Positions 1 through 9,019 of a DNA stretch of 64,000 nt are shown piece after piece. Position 1 is the stretch's first letter. The number at the start of each line of letters is the position of its first letter. The notes beneath the pieces are model-generated. The model was not told the origin of the DNA, made no database searches, and worked only from the letters and a program-made list of their open reading frames with translations. Made by a program: the position numbers and the translations under genes. Source of the DNA: Sulfitobacter sp. DFL-14 (GTDB taxonomy: Bacteria > Pseudomonadota > Alphaproteobacteria > Rhodobacterales > Rhodobacteraceae); NCBI RefSeq assembly GCF_003335585.1, contig NZ_QBFD01000005.1, forward strand, positions 62,001 through 126,000. Direction: 5' to 3'.

Positions 1-52
1 CGGGTTGGGCCTGCGGTAACGAAGGGGTCCGACCGGACGGATCGGCGCGCAC

Positions 53-871
53 CTAATTCAGGGCAGTTCCGGTCTGGTCCGGACGATAGCCTAGCGCAAG
101 AGAAAGCTGTTCGGCGCTCGCTTTGGCCGCTGTCACGCACAGTTTCCGGTTCCGGGCGGCGCGTTCCAGCGGCGCGCCGATCACCAAAGCCCCTGCGAGA
201 TTTCCATCGGCACGAAACACGGGAACTCCGAAGCCCGCTGCATCGACATGCGCCGTACCGACCGTTCTGGCGTAACCGGTTTCACGAATTTCCGAAACCA
301 TGTGCCGCAATGCGTTTTCGTCGGTGATCGAATTGCCGGTAAGCGGCGTCAGTTCCGTCCGTTCGAAGTAGGCATCAAGCTCCTCTGGGGTGTCATAGGC
401 CAGCATGACAAGACCCGATGCCGAACAGAACAAAGGCCGGTCGACTCCCGTCTGGGCCACGTACCGCACGGGCTGCGGGCTTTCGATGACCGACGAATAG
501 ACCACACGATCGCCATCGCGAACAGCGTAGAGGACCGTCTCGCCGGTCTGTTTGACGAGGTCGTTCATTACCCCGCGCAGGACCGACCCGAACGGGTGGT
601 TGGCCAGGATGGACTGGGCGAACTGAAAAATCCGTGGCCCGAGGAAATACGCGTCGTTCTCGCGCATCAGGTAACTCATTTCAGTGAGGGGGCGCAGCAG
701 CACCAGCAAACTGCTCTTAGGGCAATCCAGCGCGCTGCTGAGTTCGGACAGGGACATGCGCCGGTTGCTTTGCGCGAGCAGATCGAAAAGCGACAGAATG
801 CGGTTTAGCGACCGTGGCCCTTCCGATGTGCGTCCGGCAGATCCAATTCCGTCAGATTGCGCGGTTTTCAT
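53..871 (-). CDS. IclR-family transcriptional regulator
   Basis: A 272-residue IclR-type regulator. An N-terminal winged helix begins at LNRILSLFDLLAQ and a GAF-like effector-binding domain fills the rest. The ATG at 871 (MKTAQSDG) is preferred to a start further upstream, because the 33 residues before it do not look like this family. It lies 106 bp downstream of the hot-dog gene on the same strand, at the edge of the acyl-CoA cluster. Control of the divergent operon that starts at 1784 is the simplest inference; the effector, probably an acyl-CoA or an organic acid, cannot be read from the sequence. Family assignment is secure, target is not. Confidence 0.9.
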   Translation of the reverse strand: MKTAQSDGIGSAGRTSEGPRSLNRILSLFDLLAQSNRRMSLSELSSALDCPKSSLLVLLRPLTEMSYLMRENDAYFLGPRIFQFAQSILANHPFGSVLRGVMNDLVKQTGETVLYAVRDGDRVVYSSVIESPQPVRYVAQTGVDRPLFCSASGLVMLAYDTPEELDAYFERTELTPLTGNSITDENALRHMVSEIRETGYARTVGTAHVDAAGFGVPVFRADGNLAGALVIGAPLERAARNRKLCVTAAKASAEQLSLALGYRPDQTGTALN

Positions 872-977
872 GGTCGACGCCTCCAGTTTCGCGATGCGAC
901 AAGGTATTGGCAAAACCAAAGCGGCAGTCCACCCATATTCGGCCGGGATCGGACCTGCGCAGCGTACCAAAAAAGGT

Positions 978-1460
978 CTAGTCCTCTCCCGGTTCCTTGT
1001 CCGCCGTGCGTGCCTTGATCATCCGCAGGGGCGTGTAGTCCAGCACCTGCTCCCCGGTTTGTTTGAAAACCCTGTTCCGGGTCCGAACCAGGCCGCGGTT
1101 CGGCCGGCTCTTCGAGCGGCGCGACTCGATGACCTCGACCTCGCAATGGATCGTGTCCCCCGCGAAGGTCGGCCCCAGAACCTTCAGCTCCATTTCCAGA
1201 AAGGCAAAGCCCGTGTGTTGCATCGTGGACTGGGTCAGCAGACCCTCCATGAAGGTATAGACAAGCGCGCCGGGGGCGGCGAAGCCGTCGATATTGGATT
1301 CCTTTTCGCGAAAGTCGCTGTTGATGAACAACACTTCGAGCATGCCGGTGACACTGACGAAATTCGTGATGTCTGTTTCGGTCACAGTACGGCCGATGGT
1401 CCGAAATTCGCGCCCCACCGGCAAATCTTCATAACAAAATCCAAGGCCCACAGTTTCCAT
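978..1460 (-). CDS. MaoC-like hot-dog protein with substituted catalytic residues
   Basis: A 160-residue single hot-dog domain of the MaoC/FAS1-type dehydratase group. The ATG at 1460 (METVGLGF) is preceded by an AGGAG ribosome binding site, which an upstream start would lack. Active MaoC hydratases carry Asp-x4-His on the hydration helix. Here the corresponding stretch reads TGMLEVLFINSDF, so both residues appear to be replaced. It may be a non-catalytic subunit, as in heteromeric hydratases such as ChsH1-ChsH2, or it may act on another substrate. It is transcribed away from the dehydrogenase operon at 1784 and towards the IclR gene. Confidence 0.75.
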   Translation of the reverse strand: METVGLGFCYEDLPVGREFRTIGRTVTETDITNFVSVTGMLEVLFINSDFREKESNIDGFAAPGALVYTFMEGLLTQSTMQHTGFAFLEMELKVLGPTFAGDTIHCEVEVIESRRSKSRPNRGLVRTRNRVFKQTGEQVLDYTPLRMIKARTADKEPGED

Positions 1461-1783
1461 GCCGCTCTTTCTCCTGTCGAGTCCCATCTGGTGCGAAGGT
1501 ACGGCCACGCCAGTCCCGCGACCTGAACATTCCCCGCTTTCCGCAGGTTAAGGTGCAACAGCGAGACTAATCAATCGAAGCGGCCACTTTTGTGGGGCGC
1601 ACTCGAATCAAGCACATCCGTGATGAATCCGGTTTGGCGGTCCGTTTCGCCGTTCTCGATGCGACATTGCACATATGTGGTTTCGCACGACCACCGGGCG
1701 TTAGTGTTTGGTCAGGCCCGATAGCCAACCTACCGTCGGCCAACACCCACTCGATCTTCACAACTGCAAGGAGGTACTCCGGC
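1461..1783. promoter_or_regulatory. Divergent intergenic region upstream of the plus-strand acyl-CoA operon
   Basis: This 323-bp space separates the hot-dog/IclR genes (minus) from the acyl-CoA dehydrogenase operon (plus), so it must hold both promoters. A perfect 10-bp palindrome, CACATATGTG, lies at 1670-1679, and a CCAC-TTTT-GTGG inverted repeat lies at 1583-1594. Either could be an operator for the IclR regulator at 53-871. An AAGGAGG ribosome binding site is at 1768-1774. I see no convincing gene and no TCTAACA-N2-TGTTAGA site of the kind found elsewhere in the cluster. Confidence 0.5.
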
Positions 1784-2896
1784 ATGAATTTCGGATTTTC
1801 CGAGGAGCAGGATACCATACGCGAAACACTGGCCCGGATGCTGGGCGATCACGCCACCCTGAAGAGCGCGCACAACCGGCTCGACGGCGCCGACGGGTTC
1901 GATACGGCCACCTGGTCCGTACTGGCCGATGGCGGCTGGCTTGGCCTCGCCATATCGGAAGCGGAGGGTGGCGCAGGGATGGGCGCGGTGGAACTGGCGA
2001 TCCTTGCCGAGGAAATCGGTCGCAGTCTGGCCGCAGTACCTTACCTGCCGGCCCTGTGTATGGCGGTTCCGGCCCTTCAATCCGCCGGAACGCAAGACCA
2101 GCGCACATCGCTTCTGCCCGGCATAGCCAAAGGCCGCACGATCATAGCCACGGCGCTTGCCGAGGGCGGCGGGCTCGCACCCGATACCGTATCGGCAAAA
2201 GTGGTGCAGGATCGTCTTTCGGGACAGAAAGCGCCGGTCACGTTCGGTGCCGAGGCGACCCACGCTCTTGTCGCTGCGACCGATGAGGAAGGCACGCCGC
2301 GTCTTTATCTTGCGGATCTTTCCGGCTCGGGCGTGACAATCGGTGCGCTCGACCCGATCGACCGCACACGTCCGGCGGCCAGAATCGACTTCGACAACGC
2401 GCCGGTCGAGCTGCTGCCCGGCTCGGACCCTGCGGCGATCCGGCGGCTGCTGGACGGCGCCGCAGTGCTGGCCGCCTTCGAACAGATCGGCCTAGCGGAG
2501 CGCGCCCTTGCCCTGACCACGGACTATGCCGGCGAGCGGCACGCGTTCGGGCGTGCGATTGGCGGGTTTCAGGCGGTAAAGCACCGGCTCGCGGACATGT
2601 TCGCCAAAATTGAATTGGCGCGGTCCAATGCCTTCTTCGGTGCCTGGGCGCTGGCGAGCGGTGACAGTCGACTGCCCGAAGCGGCCGCAGTCGCGCGCCT
2701 CACCGCTCTCGATGCCGTGCAATTCGCCACTGAGGAATCGATCCAGCTGCACGGCGGTATCGGATTCACATGGGCGGCCGACCCGCATCTGTTCTTGCGG
2801 CGTGGCTGGCAGTTGAAGGCCGAACTTGGCACGGCGGCCATATGGCGCGAGCGGCTGCTCGGGCATCTGGCGACACCTCTACGGGCCGCAAGCTGA
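1784..2896 (+). CDS. Acyl-CoA dehydrogenase, smaller subunit of a pair
   Basis: A 370-residue acyl-CoA dehydrogenase: N-terminal helical domain, beta domain, and C-terminal helical domain with the RHAFGRAIGGFQAVKH segment and the family's LHGGIGFTW motif. The ATG at 1784 follows AAGGAGG with 9-nt spacing, so the in-frame extension upstream is not used. The next gene is a second, larger dehydrogenase only 16 bp away. Such adjacent short/long pairs form alpha2beta2 enzymes in bacterial steroid side-chain breakdown (FadE26-27 and FadE28-29 types), so a heteromeric flavoenzyme acting on a branched acyl-CoA is likely. The substrate is inferred. Confidence 0.9.
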   Translation: MNFGFSEEQDTIRETLARMLGDHATLKSAHNRLDGADGFDTATWSVLADGGWLGLAISEAEGGAGMGAVELAILAEEIGRSLAAVPYLPALCMAVPALQSAGTQDQRTSLLPGIAKGRTIIATALAEGGGLAPDTVSAKVVQDRLSGQKAPVTFGAEATHALVAATDEEGTPRLYLADLSGSGVTIGALDPIDRTRPAARIDFDNAPVELLPGSDPAAIRRLLDGAAVLAAFEQIGLAERALALTTDYAGERHAFGRAIGGFQAVKHRLADMFAKIELARSNAFFGAWALASGDSRLPEAAAVARLTALDAVQFATEESIQLHGGIGFTWAADPHLFLRRGWQLKAELGTAAIWRERLLGHLATPLRAAS

Positions 2897-2912
2897 CAGG
2901 GAAATCAGACAC

Positions 2913-4139
2913 ATGGATTTTAGCGACAGCCCCGAAGAAGCTACCTTTCGCTCAGACGCGCGGAGCTGGCTGGATGCCAACGCAACCCTGCGGGACGGCA
3001 GCGAGAAAGCTCAGGATCACTTTATGGCCCGCGACGCCGACGAGGTCGCGCGGGCGCGCGACTGGCAGGCCCGCAAGGCCGAAGCGGGCTGGGCCGGACT
3101 GACCTGGCCGCGCGCCTTCGGCGGACGCGATGCGACGCCGATCGAACAGGTGATCTGGAATCAGGAAGAAGGACGCTATGCCGTACCGCCCAACGCCTTC
3201 CTGATCGGCATCGGACTGGTCGGGCCGACGGTCATGATGCACGGCACCGAGGCCCAGAAAGCCGCGGTCCTTCCGCGCGCCCTGACCGGAGAGGATATCT
3301 GGTGTCAGTTGTTTTCCGAACCCGCTGCCGGATCTGATCTGGCAGGCATACGCACCCGTGCGCGGCGCGACGGGGACGACTGGGTGATCTCCGGCCAGAA
3401 AGTCTGGACCTCGGGCGCGCATTATTCCAGCCACGGCATCCTTCTGGCACGCACAGACCCGCAGGTGCCCAAGCACAAGGGGTTGACCATGTTCCTTGTG
3501 GACATGTCAGATCCGGCCATCGAAACCCGTCCGATCCGCCAGATTTCGGGCGGTGCCAGCTTCAACGAGGTGTTCATCGACGACCTGCGCGTACCGGACA
3601 GCGCCCGCCTGGGCGGCGAATCCGAAGGCTGGAAGGTGGCGTTGACGACGCTGATGAACGAACGGTTCAGCATCTCGGTCGGGCGTGCCAGCGGCGGGGC
3701 CCGCGCGGAGGAATTGATCGCCCTTGCCACCCGTGTCGAACGCAACGGACGCCCGGCCATCGAAGACGGCGAAGTGCGCTCACGTATTGCCGATTTCGTC
3801 GCGCGGCAGCGCGGACTGGAATTCACCTCTTACCGGGTCATGACGTCGCTTTCGCGCGGTGAGGCTCCGGGTGAGGAAAGTTCGATCGGAAAGCTGCTGC
3901 TGGGCAAGCTGCGGCAGGAGATGGGCGCCTTCGGGATGGAACTGGCCGGGACGGCGGCGGGCATTTCGGTCAAAGCTGGAGACGATACCGCGCGGTGGCG
4001 CAACGAATATCTGACCGCCCCCGGTAACCGCATCGCCGGCGGCTCGGACGAGATCCAGCGCACGATCATCGGCGAACGCATTCTCGGGCTGCCGCCCGAC
4101 ATTCGCGTGGATAAGAGCGCGCCATTCTCGGAACTTTAG
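2913..4139 (+). CDS. Acyl-CoA dehydrogenase, larger subunit of a pair
   Basis: A 408-residue acyl-CoA dehydrogenase, starting at MDFSDSPEEA 16 bp after the previous stop. The FAD/substrate segment CQLFSEPAAGSDLA and the C-terminal AGGSDEIQR motif are clear. The glutamate that medium-chain enzymes place in YEG is a glycine here (AGG), so the catalytic base must sit elsewhere, as in isovaleryl-CoA and long-chain dehydrogenases. It probably pairs with the smaller dehydrogenase just upstream. It is followed after 48 bp by a TRAP solute receptor, linking import and the first oxidation step. Confidence 0.9.
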   Translation: MDFSDSPEEATFRSDARSWLDANATLRDGSEKAQDHFMARDADEVARARDWQARKAEAGWAGLTWPRAFGGRDATPIEQVIWNQEEGRYAVPPNAFLIGIGLVGPTVMMHGTEAQKAAVLPRALTGEDIWCQLFSEPAAGSDLAGIRTRARRDGDDWVISGQKVWTSGAHYSSHGILLARTDPQVPKHKGLTMFLVDMSDPAIETRPIRQISGGASFNEVFIDDLRVPDSARLGGESEGWKVALTTLMNERFSISVGRASGGARAEELIALATRVERNGRPAIEDGEVRSRIADFVARQRGLEFTSYRVMTSLSRGEAPGEESSIGKLLLGKLRQEMGAFGMELAGTAAGISVKAGDDTARWRNEYLTAPGNRIAGGSDEIQRTIIGERILGLPPDIRVDKSAPFSEL

Positions 4140-4187
4140 GCTTACCGCCCGGTCGCGCCGGAATAAACCAACAAGGAGGAGATCAAC

Positions 4188-5336
4188 ATGAACTTCAAAT
4201 GGACAAGTATCGCTGCTGCCGGGTGTCTGGCGATGGCCGCGCCGGTCGGCGCGCAGGACATCGAGCTGCCCGACGTCATCGCCTGGTCGGCCTATGACAC
4301 GGGGTCGGCGGGCCACGCGCATTCAATTGCCATCGGTAATATGATGCGCAGCCGGTTCGGCACGACGATCCGGGTGCTTCCGGGGCGCAACGACGTCTCG
4401 CGGATGACGCCTCTCAAGAATGGCGCGGTGGATTACTGCCTGTGCGGGATCGCGTCCTACTTCGCCGGCGAAGGGGTGTTCCTGTTCGCCGCACCGGAAT
4501 GGGGTCCACAGCCGATCCGCGCTGTGCTTCAGGCCGTGGGCGACTACGGTCTGGGTGTGGCCGTCGCGGCCGATGCCGGTATCGAGACGGTTGCCGATCT
4601 CAAGGGCAAACGGGTTGGCCGCGCCGCCAGTTCACCCGCGATTGATGTCAATATGGAGGGACTGCTGGCCTTTGCGGACCTGACATGGGACGATGTGGAG
4701 GCAGTCGAGTTTTCGGGCTACGTGAATTCTCTCAAGGGCATTCTGGAGGATCGCGTGGACGCCGCCTTTGCGCTGACGACAACCACCGTGAACTATCAGA
4801 TCGAATCCAGCCCCCGGGGCCTCAAGTGGCTTGAAACACCGGCGGACGATGCCGAAGCCTGGGCCCGTTATACCGGCGTCACGCCCTTCGTAACGCCGCA
4901 CATGGTGTCTGTGGGACCAGCAATCGACCCCGCCTCGCCTTTGCCCATGGCGCTGTACCCCTACCCGATCCTTGTCACCGAAGCCGATCAGAGCGCCACC
5001 GAGGTGCGCAACATCGTCGCCGCCCTCGATGCGGGATTTGACGAATACAAGGACGCCGCCCCCGGCGCGAATGCCTACGGGGTAGATCGCCAGATCCTGT
5101 CCTGGGTGATGCCGTGGAGCGATGGCAGTGTTGCCTATTTCAAGGAAAAGGGCCTCTGGACGGCTGAAGCTCAGGAAAATCAGGACGTGATGGTCGATCG
5201 GCAGAAGGTTCTGATGGACGCCTGGGAAGGCTTCGTCGACGGCGCCCCGGATGATGAACAAGAGTTCACCGCTGCCTGGATGAAGGTGCGCGCCGAAGCG
5301 CTGGAAGCCGGCGGTCACGAGGTCTTTTTCCGCTGA
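4188..5336 (+). CDS. TAXI-family TRAP transporter solute-binding protein
   Basis: A 382-residue periplasmic receptor of the TAXI group of TRAP transporters. A signal peptide ends at about residue 22 (APVGAQ-DIELP). The mature part has the two-lobed pattern, including IRVLPGRNDVSRM and the ADLKGKRVG segment. AAGGAGG lies just before the start. The fused permease follows 67 bp downstream. The ligand is presumably a carboxylic acid fed into the surrounding acyl-CoA pathway; this comes from context only. Confidence 0.9.
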   Translation: MNFKWTSIAAAGCLAMAAPVGAQDIELPDVIAWSAYDTGSAGHAHSIAIGNMMRSRFGTTIRVLPGRNDVSRMTPLKNGAVDYCLCGIASYFAGEGVFLFAAPEWGPQPIRAVLQAVGDYGLGVAVAADAGIETVADLKGKRVGRAASSPAIDVNMEGLLAFADLTWDDVEAVEFSGYVNSLKGILEDRVDAAFALTTTTVNYQIESSPRGLKWLETPADDAEAWARYTGVTPFVTPHMVSVGPAIDPASPLPMALYPYPILVTEADQSATEVRNIVAALDAGFDEYKDAAPGANAYGVDRQILSWVMPWSDGSVAYFKEKGLWTAEAQENQDVMVDRQKVLMDAWEGFVDGAPDDEQEFTAAWMKVRAEALEAGGHEVFFR

Positions 5337-5341
5337 AACGG

Positions 5342-5364
5342 CGCGGCGCTTTTCTGGCGCCGCG
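5342..5364 (+). promoter_or_regulatory. GC-rich hairpin between receptor and permease
   Basis: CGCGGCGC (5342-5349) and GCGCCGCG (5357-5364) form a perfect 8-bp stem with a 7-nt loop in the 67-bp gap between the TRAP receptor and the permease. No T-run follows, so it is more likely an mRNA-stabilising or attenuating hairpin that favours receptor over permease expression than a terminator. Confidence 0.55.
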
Positions 5365-5403
5365 TATCATCGGATTGGCTGGGACAACATAGGGAAATCG
5401 GGC

Positions 5404-7371
5404 ATGCCACGGGAAATACAGGACGAAGCGGCACAGCCGATGGGCATGGGCGCCCTGCCCCCCTCCCTTCGCGGGTTGCTTGCCGCATCGGCGATTCTGT
5501 TGTCGGCGGCGTCAATCAATCATCTCTTCAATCTCGGGTTCTTCATGAACATCCGCCTGCTTGAGATTCATTACCTCTACGTGATGCTGCTGCTGACGTT
5601 ACCCCTCGTTTACCTGATCTTTCCGTGCAGCAAGACAAACCCGCATGGGTCAACGCGGTGGTGGGATTACTTCCTGGCCTTTCTGGCGTTGATCACCTGC
5701 GCGTTCTTTGCCTATTACGGGAACAGCGTGGTCAACAAGGGATGGGATTTCGCAGCCCCCACCCATGCCGTGATTGCCAGCTTCGCCTTCTGGTTCCTGC
5801 TGCTGGTGGCGGCGCGGCGCACCGGCGGATGGATGCTCTTCGGCGTCATCTTGATGTTTTCCGTCTATCCGATGATCGCCGATTATGCGCCGGGGCCAAT
5901 TCAGGGGTTCCAGCGCCCGCCGGTTGAAACGGCGATCTTCCACGCCATGAGCGGCGAAAGCGTTCTGGGCATCCCGATGCGCAGTTTCGTCAATCTTGTC
6001 GTCGGCTTCATGATTTTCGGGGTCGCGATGCAGCACACCGGCGCGGGGCCGTTCTTTATCGACATCGCCTTTTCCGCGCTCGGACATGTCCGGGGCGGAC
6101 CTGCCAAGGTCGGCGTTCTGACCAGCGGGCTTACCGGCTCGATGAGCGGCAGCGTCATTACCAATGTGCTCACCACCGGCTCGATTACCATTCCGGCGAT
6201 GAAAAAGGTGGGCTTCAGGCCCAGCTATGCCGCCGGGATCGAGGCGGCGGCGTCGACCGGCGCAGTGCTGATGCCACCGATCATGGGGGCCACGGCGTTT
6301 GTCATGGCGAGCTTTCTGCTGACCGACTACACAAACATCGTGGTTGCGGCGGTGCTGCCCTCGCTGCTTTATTTCTTTGCCCTGTTCGCCCAGATCGACG
6401 CTTATTCGGCGCGCAACGGGCTGAAAGGCGTGCCGCGTGCCGAACTCCCCAGGTTCGGCAAGGTGCTGCGTGAAGGCTGGTACTTCCTCGCCGTCTTCGG
6501 GCTTCTCATCTGGATGCTGCTCTATCTCAAGCGCGAAGCGATCGCCCCGTTCTATGCGACCGCGCTGCTGATCGGTCTGAACCAACTGCTGTCGAAATCG
6601 CGCTGGGGGCGGCAGGAACTGATGAACTTCCTGGTGGCGACGGGGCGGCTGTTTGTCGAACTGGTCGCGATCCTCGCGGCGGTCGGGCTGATTGTCGGCG
6701 GGCTGGCGGTGACCGGCATGTCCGGCACGATTTCAAACGACTTGCTATTCATCGCCGGGGGGAACACCTTCCTGCTGCTGCTTCTGGGGGCTTTGACCAG
6801 CTTCATCCTCGGGATGGGCATGACGGTGACAGCGGCCTATGTCATCCTTGCCGTGTCTCTGGCCCCGGCCCTGATCGCCGGCGGGCTTGATCCGATCGGC
6901 GTGCATCTGTTCATCCTCTACTGGAGCATGCTGAGCTACATTACCCCGCCCGTGGCGCTGGCGGCTTTCGCCGCAGCGGCGATTGCACAGGCCCGGCCCT
7001 TCGCTGCCGCCTACGAGGCGATGAAACTGGGCACCATTATCTATATCGTGCCCTTCTTCTTTGTGCTCGATCCCGCGTACACCTTGCAGGCGGGGTTGGT
7101 TGACAGTGCCTTGACGGTCCTGCGCGCGGGTATCGGTGTCCTGCTGATCTGCGCTGGATTGCAGGGGTACCTGCTGGGGGTCGGCCGTATCGAACCCGGG
7201 CCCACGGGCGCGGTCGCACGGATTCTGCTCGGGATTGCCGGGTTGGCCTTCGCCTTGCCCTCGACCCCGATGTTGGCCGTTCCGATCCCCGGCGCGGTTG
7301 GGGCCGGTGTCGCTATCACGGTGCTTGGGGCGGTCATGGTGGCGTTTTCGCGCGATCGAAAGGCCGCCTGA
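5404..7371 (+). CDS. TRAP transporter permease, 4TM/12TM fusion
   Basis: A 655-residue membrane protein that fuses the small DctQ-like and large DctM-like subunits, the usual form in TAXI systems. About 16 hydrophobic segments are visible. The DctM signatures GGPAKVGVLTSGLTGSMSGS and EAAASTGAVLMPPIMGATAF are present, and a short extra hydrophobic tail ends the protein. It uses a cation gradient with the receptor encoded at 4188. The start at 5404 has a weak AGGGA site. The thioesterase gene starts one base after its stop. Confidence 0.92.
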   Translation: MPREIQDEAAQPMGMGALPPSLRGLLAASAILLSAASINHLFNLGFFMNIRLLEIHYLYVMLLLTLPLVYLIFPCSKTNPHGSTRWWDYFLAFLALITCAFFAYYGNSVVNKGWDFAAPTHAVIASFAFWFLLLVAARRTGGWMLFGVILMFSVYPMIADYAPGPIQGFQRPPVETAIFHAMSGESVLGIPMRSFVNLVVGFMIFGVAMQHTGAGPFFIDIAFSALGHVRGGPAKVGVLTSGLTGSMSGSVITNVLTTGSITIPAMKKVGFRPSYAAGIEAAASTGAVLMPPIMGATAFVMASFLLTDYTNIVVAAVLPSLLYFFALFAQIDAYSARNGLKGVPRAELPRFGKVLREGWYFLAVFGLLIWMLLYLKREAIAPFYATALLIGLNQLLSKSRWGRQELMNFLVATGRLFVELVAILAAVGLIVGGLAVTGMSGTISNDLLFIAGGNTFLLLLLGALTSFILGMGMTVTAAYVILAVSLAPALIAGGLDPIGVHLFILYWSMLSYITPPVALAAFAAAAIAQARPFAAAYEAMKLGTIIYIVPFFFVLDPAYTLQAGLVDSALTVLRAGIGVLLICAGLQGYLLGVGRIEPGPTGAVARILLGIAGLAFALPSTPMLAVPIPGAVGAGVAITVLGAVMVAFSRDRKAA

Positions 7372-7372
7372 G

Positions 7373-7849
7373 ATGAGTGCACAGGATGGCAAACCCGAGG
7401 TGCCCGCCCCGTTCAACGCCTTGCTGGGCGTCCGCTTCGTTTCCTGGTCCGAGGGCAGGGCGGAATTGCAATTGAAGATCACCTGCGACCACCTGAACGG
7501 CGCTTTCGCTGTGCACGGCGGGGTCTACGCAACCATGCTGGACAACGCGGTCACGTTTTGCGCAGCATTTGCGGGCGAAGGCCGCCCCGGTCATCGCTGC
7601 CTGACACTTTCGCTCACCACCAGTTTTGTCGGACCAGCGGTCGAGGGCGACACGCTGACGGCACACGCGCACATCGCCGGAGGCGGGCGCAAGCTGGTGT
7701 TCGCGCAAGGCGAGATTGTCAATCAGGACGGACTACGCCTGGCGCATGGCGATGCGGTGATCAAGCGGGTTACGCCGCCATCGCCCCAACCCGAGCCGGG
7801 CGGCGGAAACCCTGTTGCAACAACGCATGAAGTGAGGAGACAGAAATGA
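7373..7849 (+). CDS. PaaI-family hot-dog thioesterase
   Basis: A 158-residue single hot-dog protein of the PaaI/DUF4442 thioesterase group, with the HGGVYATMLDNAV helix carrying the usual HGG motif. It hydrolyses acyl- or aryl-CoA thioesters, probably as a relief valve when CoA becomes trapped in dead-end intermediates. The start at 7373 (MSAQDGKP) lies directly after the permease stop. The stop overlaps the next start (ATGA), so the gene is translationally coupled in the operon. Confidence 0.85.
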   Translation: MSAQDGKPEVPAPFNALLGVRFVSWSEGRAELQLKITCDHLNGAFAVHGGVYATMLDNAVTFCAAFAGEGRPGHRCLTLSLTTSFVGPAVEGDTLTAHAHIAGGGRKLVFAQGEIVNQDGLRLAHGDAVIKRVTPPSPQPEPGGGNPVATTHEVRRQK

Positions 7850-8622
7850 TCAACCCGATGTCATTGGAAAATCAGGTGGTTATCGTTACCGGCGCCGGTC
7901 AGGGTATTGGCCGCGGCGTGGCGCAACTGGCGGCCGAGCTGGGTGCCAGTGTCATTGTGAACGATCTTAACGAAGACGGGGTCAAGGAAACTGCTGAACA
8001 GATCGGCGGCAATGCCCGCGCCCTTGTCGGGAACGTGGCTGACCCGGACTTTCCCGAGAAACTGGTGAAATTCGCGCTAGACGAATTCGGGGATATCAAC
8101 GGGCTGGTGAACAACGCCGGCATCGTGCGCGCCGCGATGATCCACAAGATGGACCGTGCCACATGGCAGCAGGTCATCGACGTCAATCTCACCGGCGTCT
8201 TCGCCTGTTTGCAGGCTGTAGGCACCTATTACAGGGACCAGGCCCAGAAAGACCCGGACAGCGCGGCGCGGCGTGCCATCGTCAATATTTCCTCCGATGC
8301 CGGCCGCCGCGGCACGATCGGCCAGATCAACTATGGTGCCGCGAAATCCGGCGTGCTCGGCCTCACCATGAGCGCCGCGCGCGAATGGGGCCGTTACAGG
8401 ATCAACGTCAACTCGGTCTGTTTCGGAATGGTGGAAACGCCGATGACCGAAACGATCCGCTCGGACAAGTTCGCCGACAAGTACATGGCGCAGATCCCGA
8501 TGGGGCGTATGAGCACCCCCGAAGAAGTAGCGCAACCGGTCTGTTTCCTGTTGTCAAACGCGGCATCCTACATCACCGGCCAGCACCTGAGCGTGAATGG
8601 CGGCTATCACATTGGATTCTGA
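7846..8622 (+). CDS. Short-chain dehydrogenase/reductase
   Basis: A 258-residue classical SDR. The NAD(P)-binding motif TGAGQGIG is near the N-terminus, NNAG is mid-protein, a catalytic serine lies in NISSD, and the YGAAK pair supplies Tyr and Lys. A GTGAGGAGA ribosome binding site precedes ATG 7846. The family oxidises 3-hydroxyacyl-CoA or reduces ketoacyl substrates. In this operon, with dehydrogenases upstream and a thiolase-fold protein downstream, a 3-hydroxyacyl-CoA dehydrogenase role is reasonable but unproven. Confidence 0.88.
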   Translation: MINPMSLENQVVIVTGAGQGIGRGVAQLAAELGASVIVNDLNEDGVKETAEQIGGNARALVGNVADPDFPEKLVKFALDEFGDINGLVNNAGIVRAAMIHKMDRATWQQVIDVNLTGVFACLQAVGTYYRDQAQKDPDSAARRAIVNISSDAGRRGTIGQINYGAAKSGVLGLTMSAAREWGRYRINVNSVCFGMVETPMTETIRSDKFADKYMAQIPMGRMSTPEEVAQPVCFLLSNAASYITGQHLSVNGGYHIGF

Positions 8623-8623
8623 G

Positions 8624-9019
8624 ATGACTGATATGAAAAACAGCCCGGGGCCGGACGCCGTCTTTGCCGCCAAGCTGGCCGAGGGCGTCTTCGAGATCCA
8701 GAAATGCGGTGCCTGCGGTGCGCATGTCTTTCACCCGCGCGTGATCTGCCCGACATGTGGCAGCGCAGACCTTGGATGGGTGGCACCCACGGCGCGGGGA
8801 ACGATCTATGCGCGGACGGTTGTGCGTCGAAAGCCGGAAAGGGGCGGCGACTACAACGTGGTGCTTGTGGACCTTGAAGAAGGCGTGCGCATGATGTCGC
8901 GCGTGGACGGCATCACGCATGACGAAATCGCCGCCGGACTGAAGGTCAGGGCCTCGATTGGCGAAGGGGCAGACGGCGGACCTGCAGTGGTGTTCCGGCC
9001 CGAAAGAGGTGCATCATGA
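8624..9019 (+). CDS. DUF35 zinc-ribbon/OB-fold protein
   Basis: A 131-residue protein with a zinc ribbon (C28-x2-C31 and C42-x2-C45) followed by an OB fold, the DUF35/DUF35_N family. Its stop overlaps the start of the thiolase-fold gene (ATGA). DUF35 proteins are structural partners of thiolase-fold enzymes, for example the DUF35 domain of ChsH2 bound to the aldolase Ltp2. The same pair recurs at 18655-20187. The start is placed at 8624 because it follows the SDR stop by one base. Confidence 0.88.
   Translation: MTDMKNSPGPDAVFAAKLAEGVFEIQKCGACGAHVFHPRVICPTCGSADLGWVAPTARGTIYARTVVRRKPERGGDYNVVLVDLEEGVRMMSRVDGITHDEIAAGLKVRASIGEGADGGPAVVFRPERGAS

Noticed and set aside
5650..6585. 311-codon open frame on the minus strand
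   Set aside because: It lies opposite the TRAP permease and has a charged, low-complexity composition typical of the reverse of a membrane protein gene.
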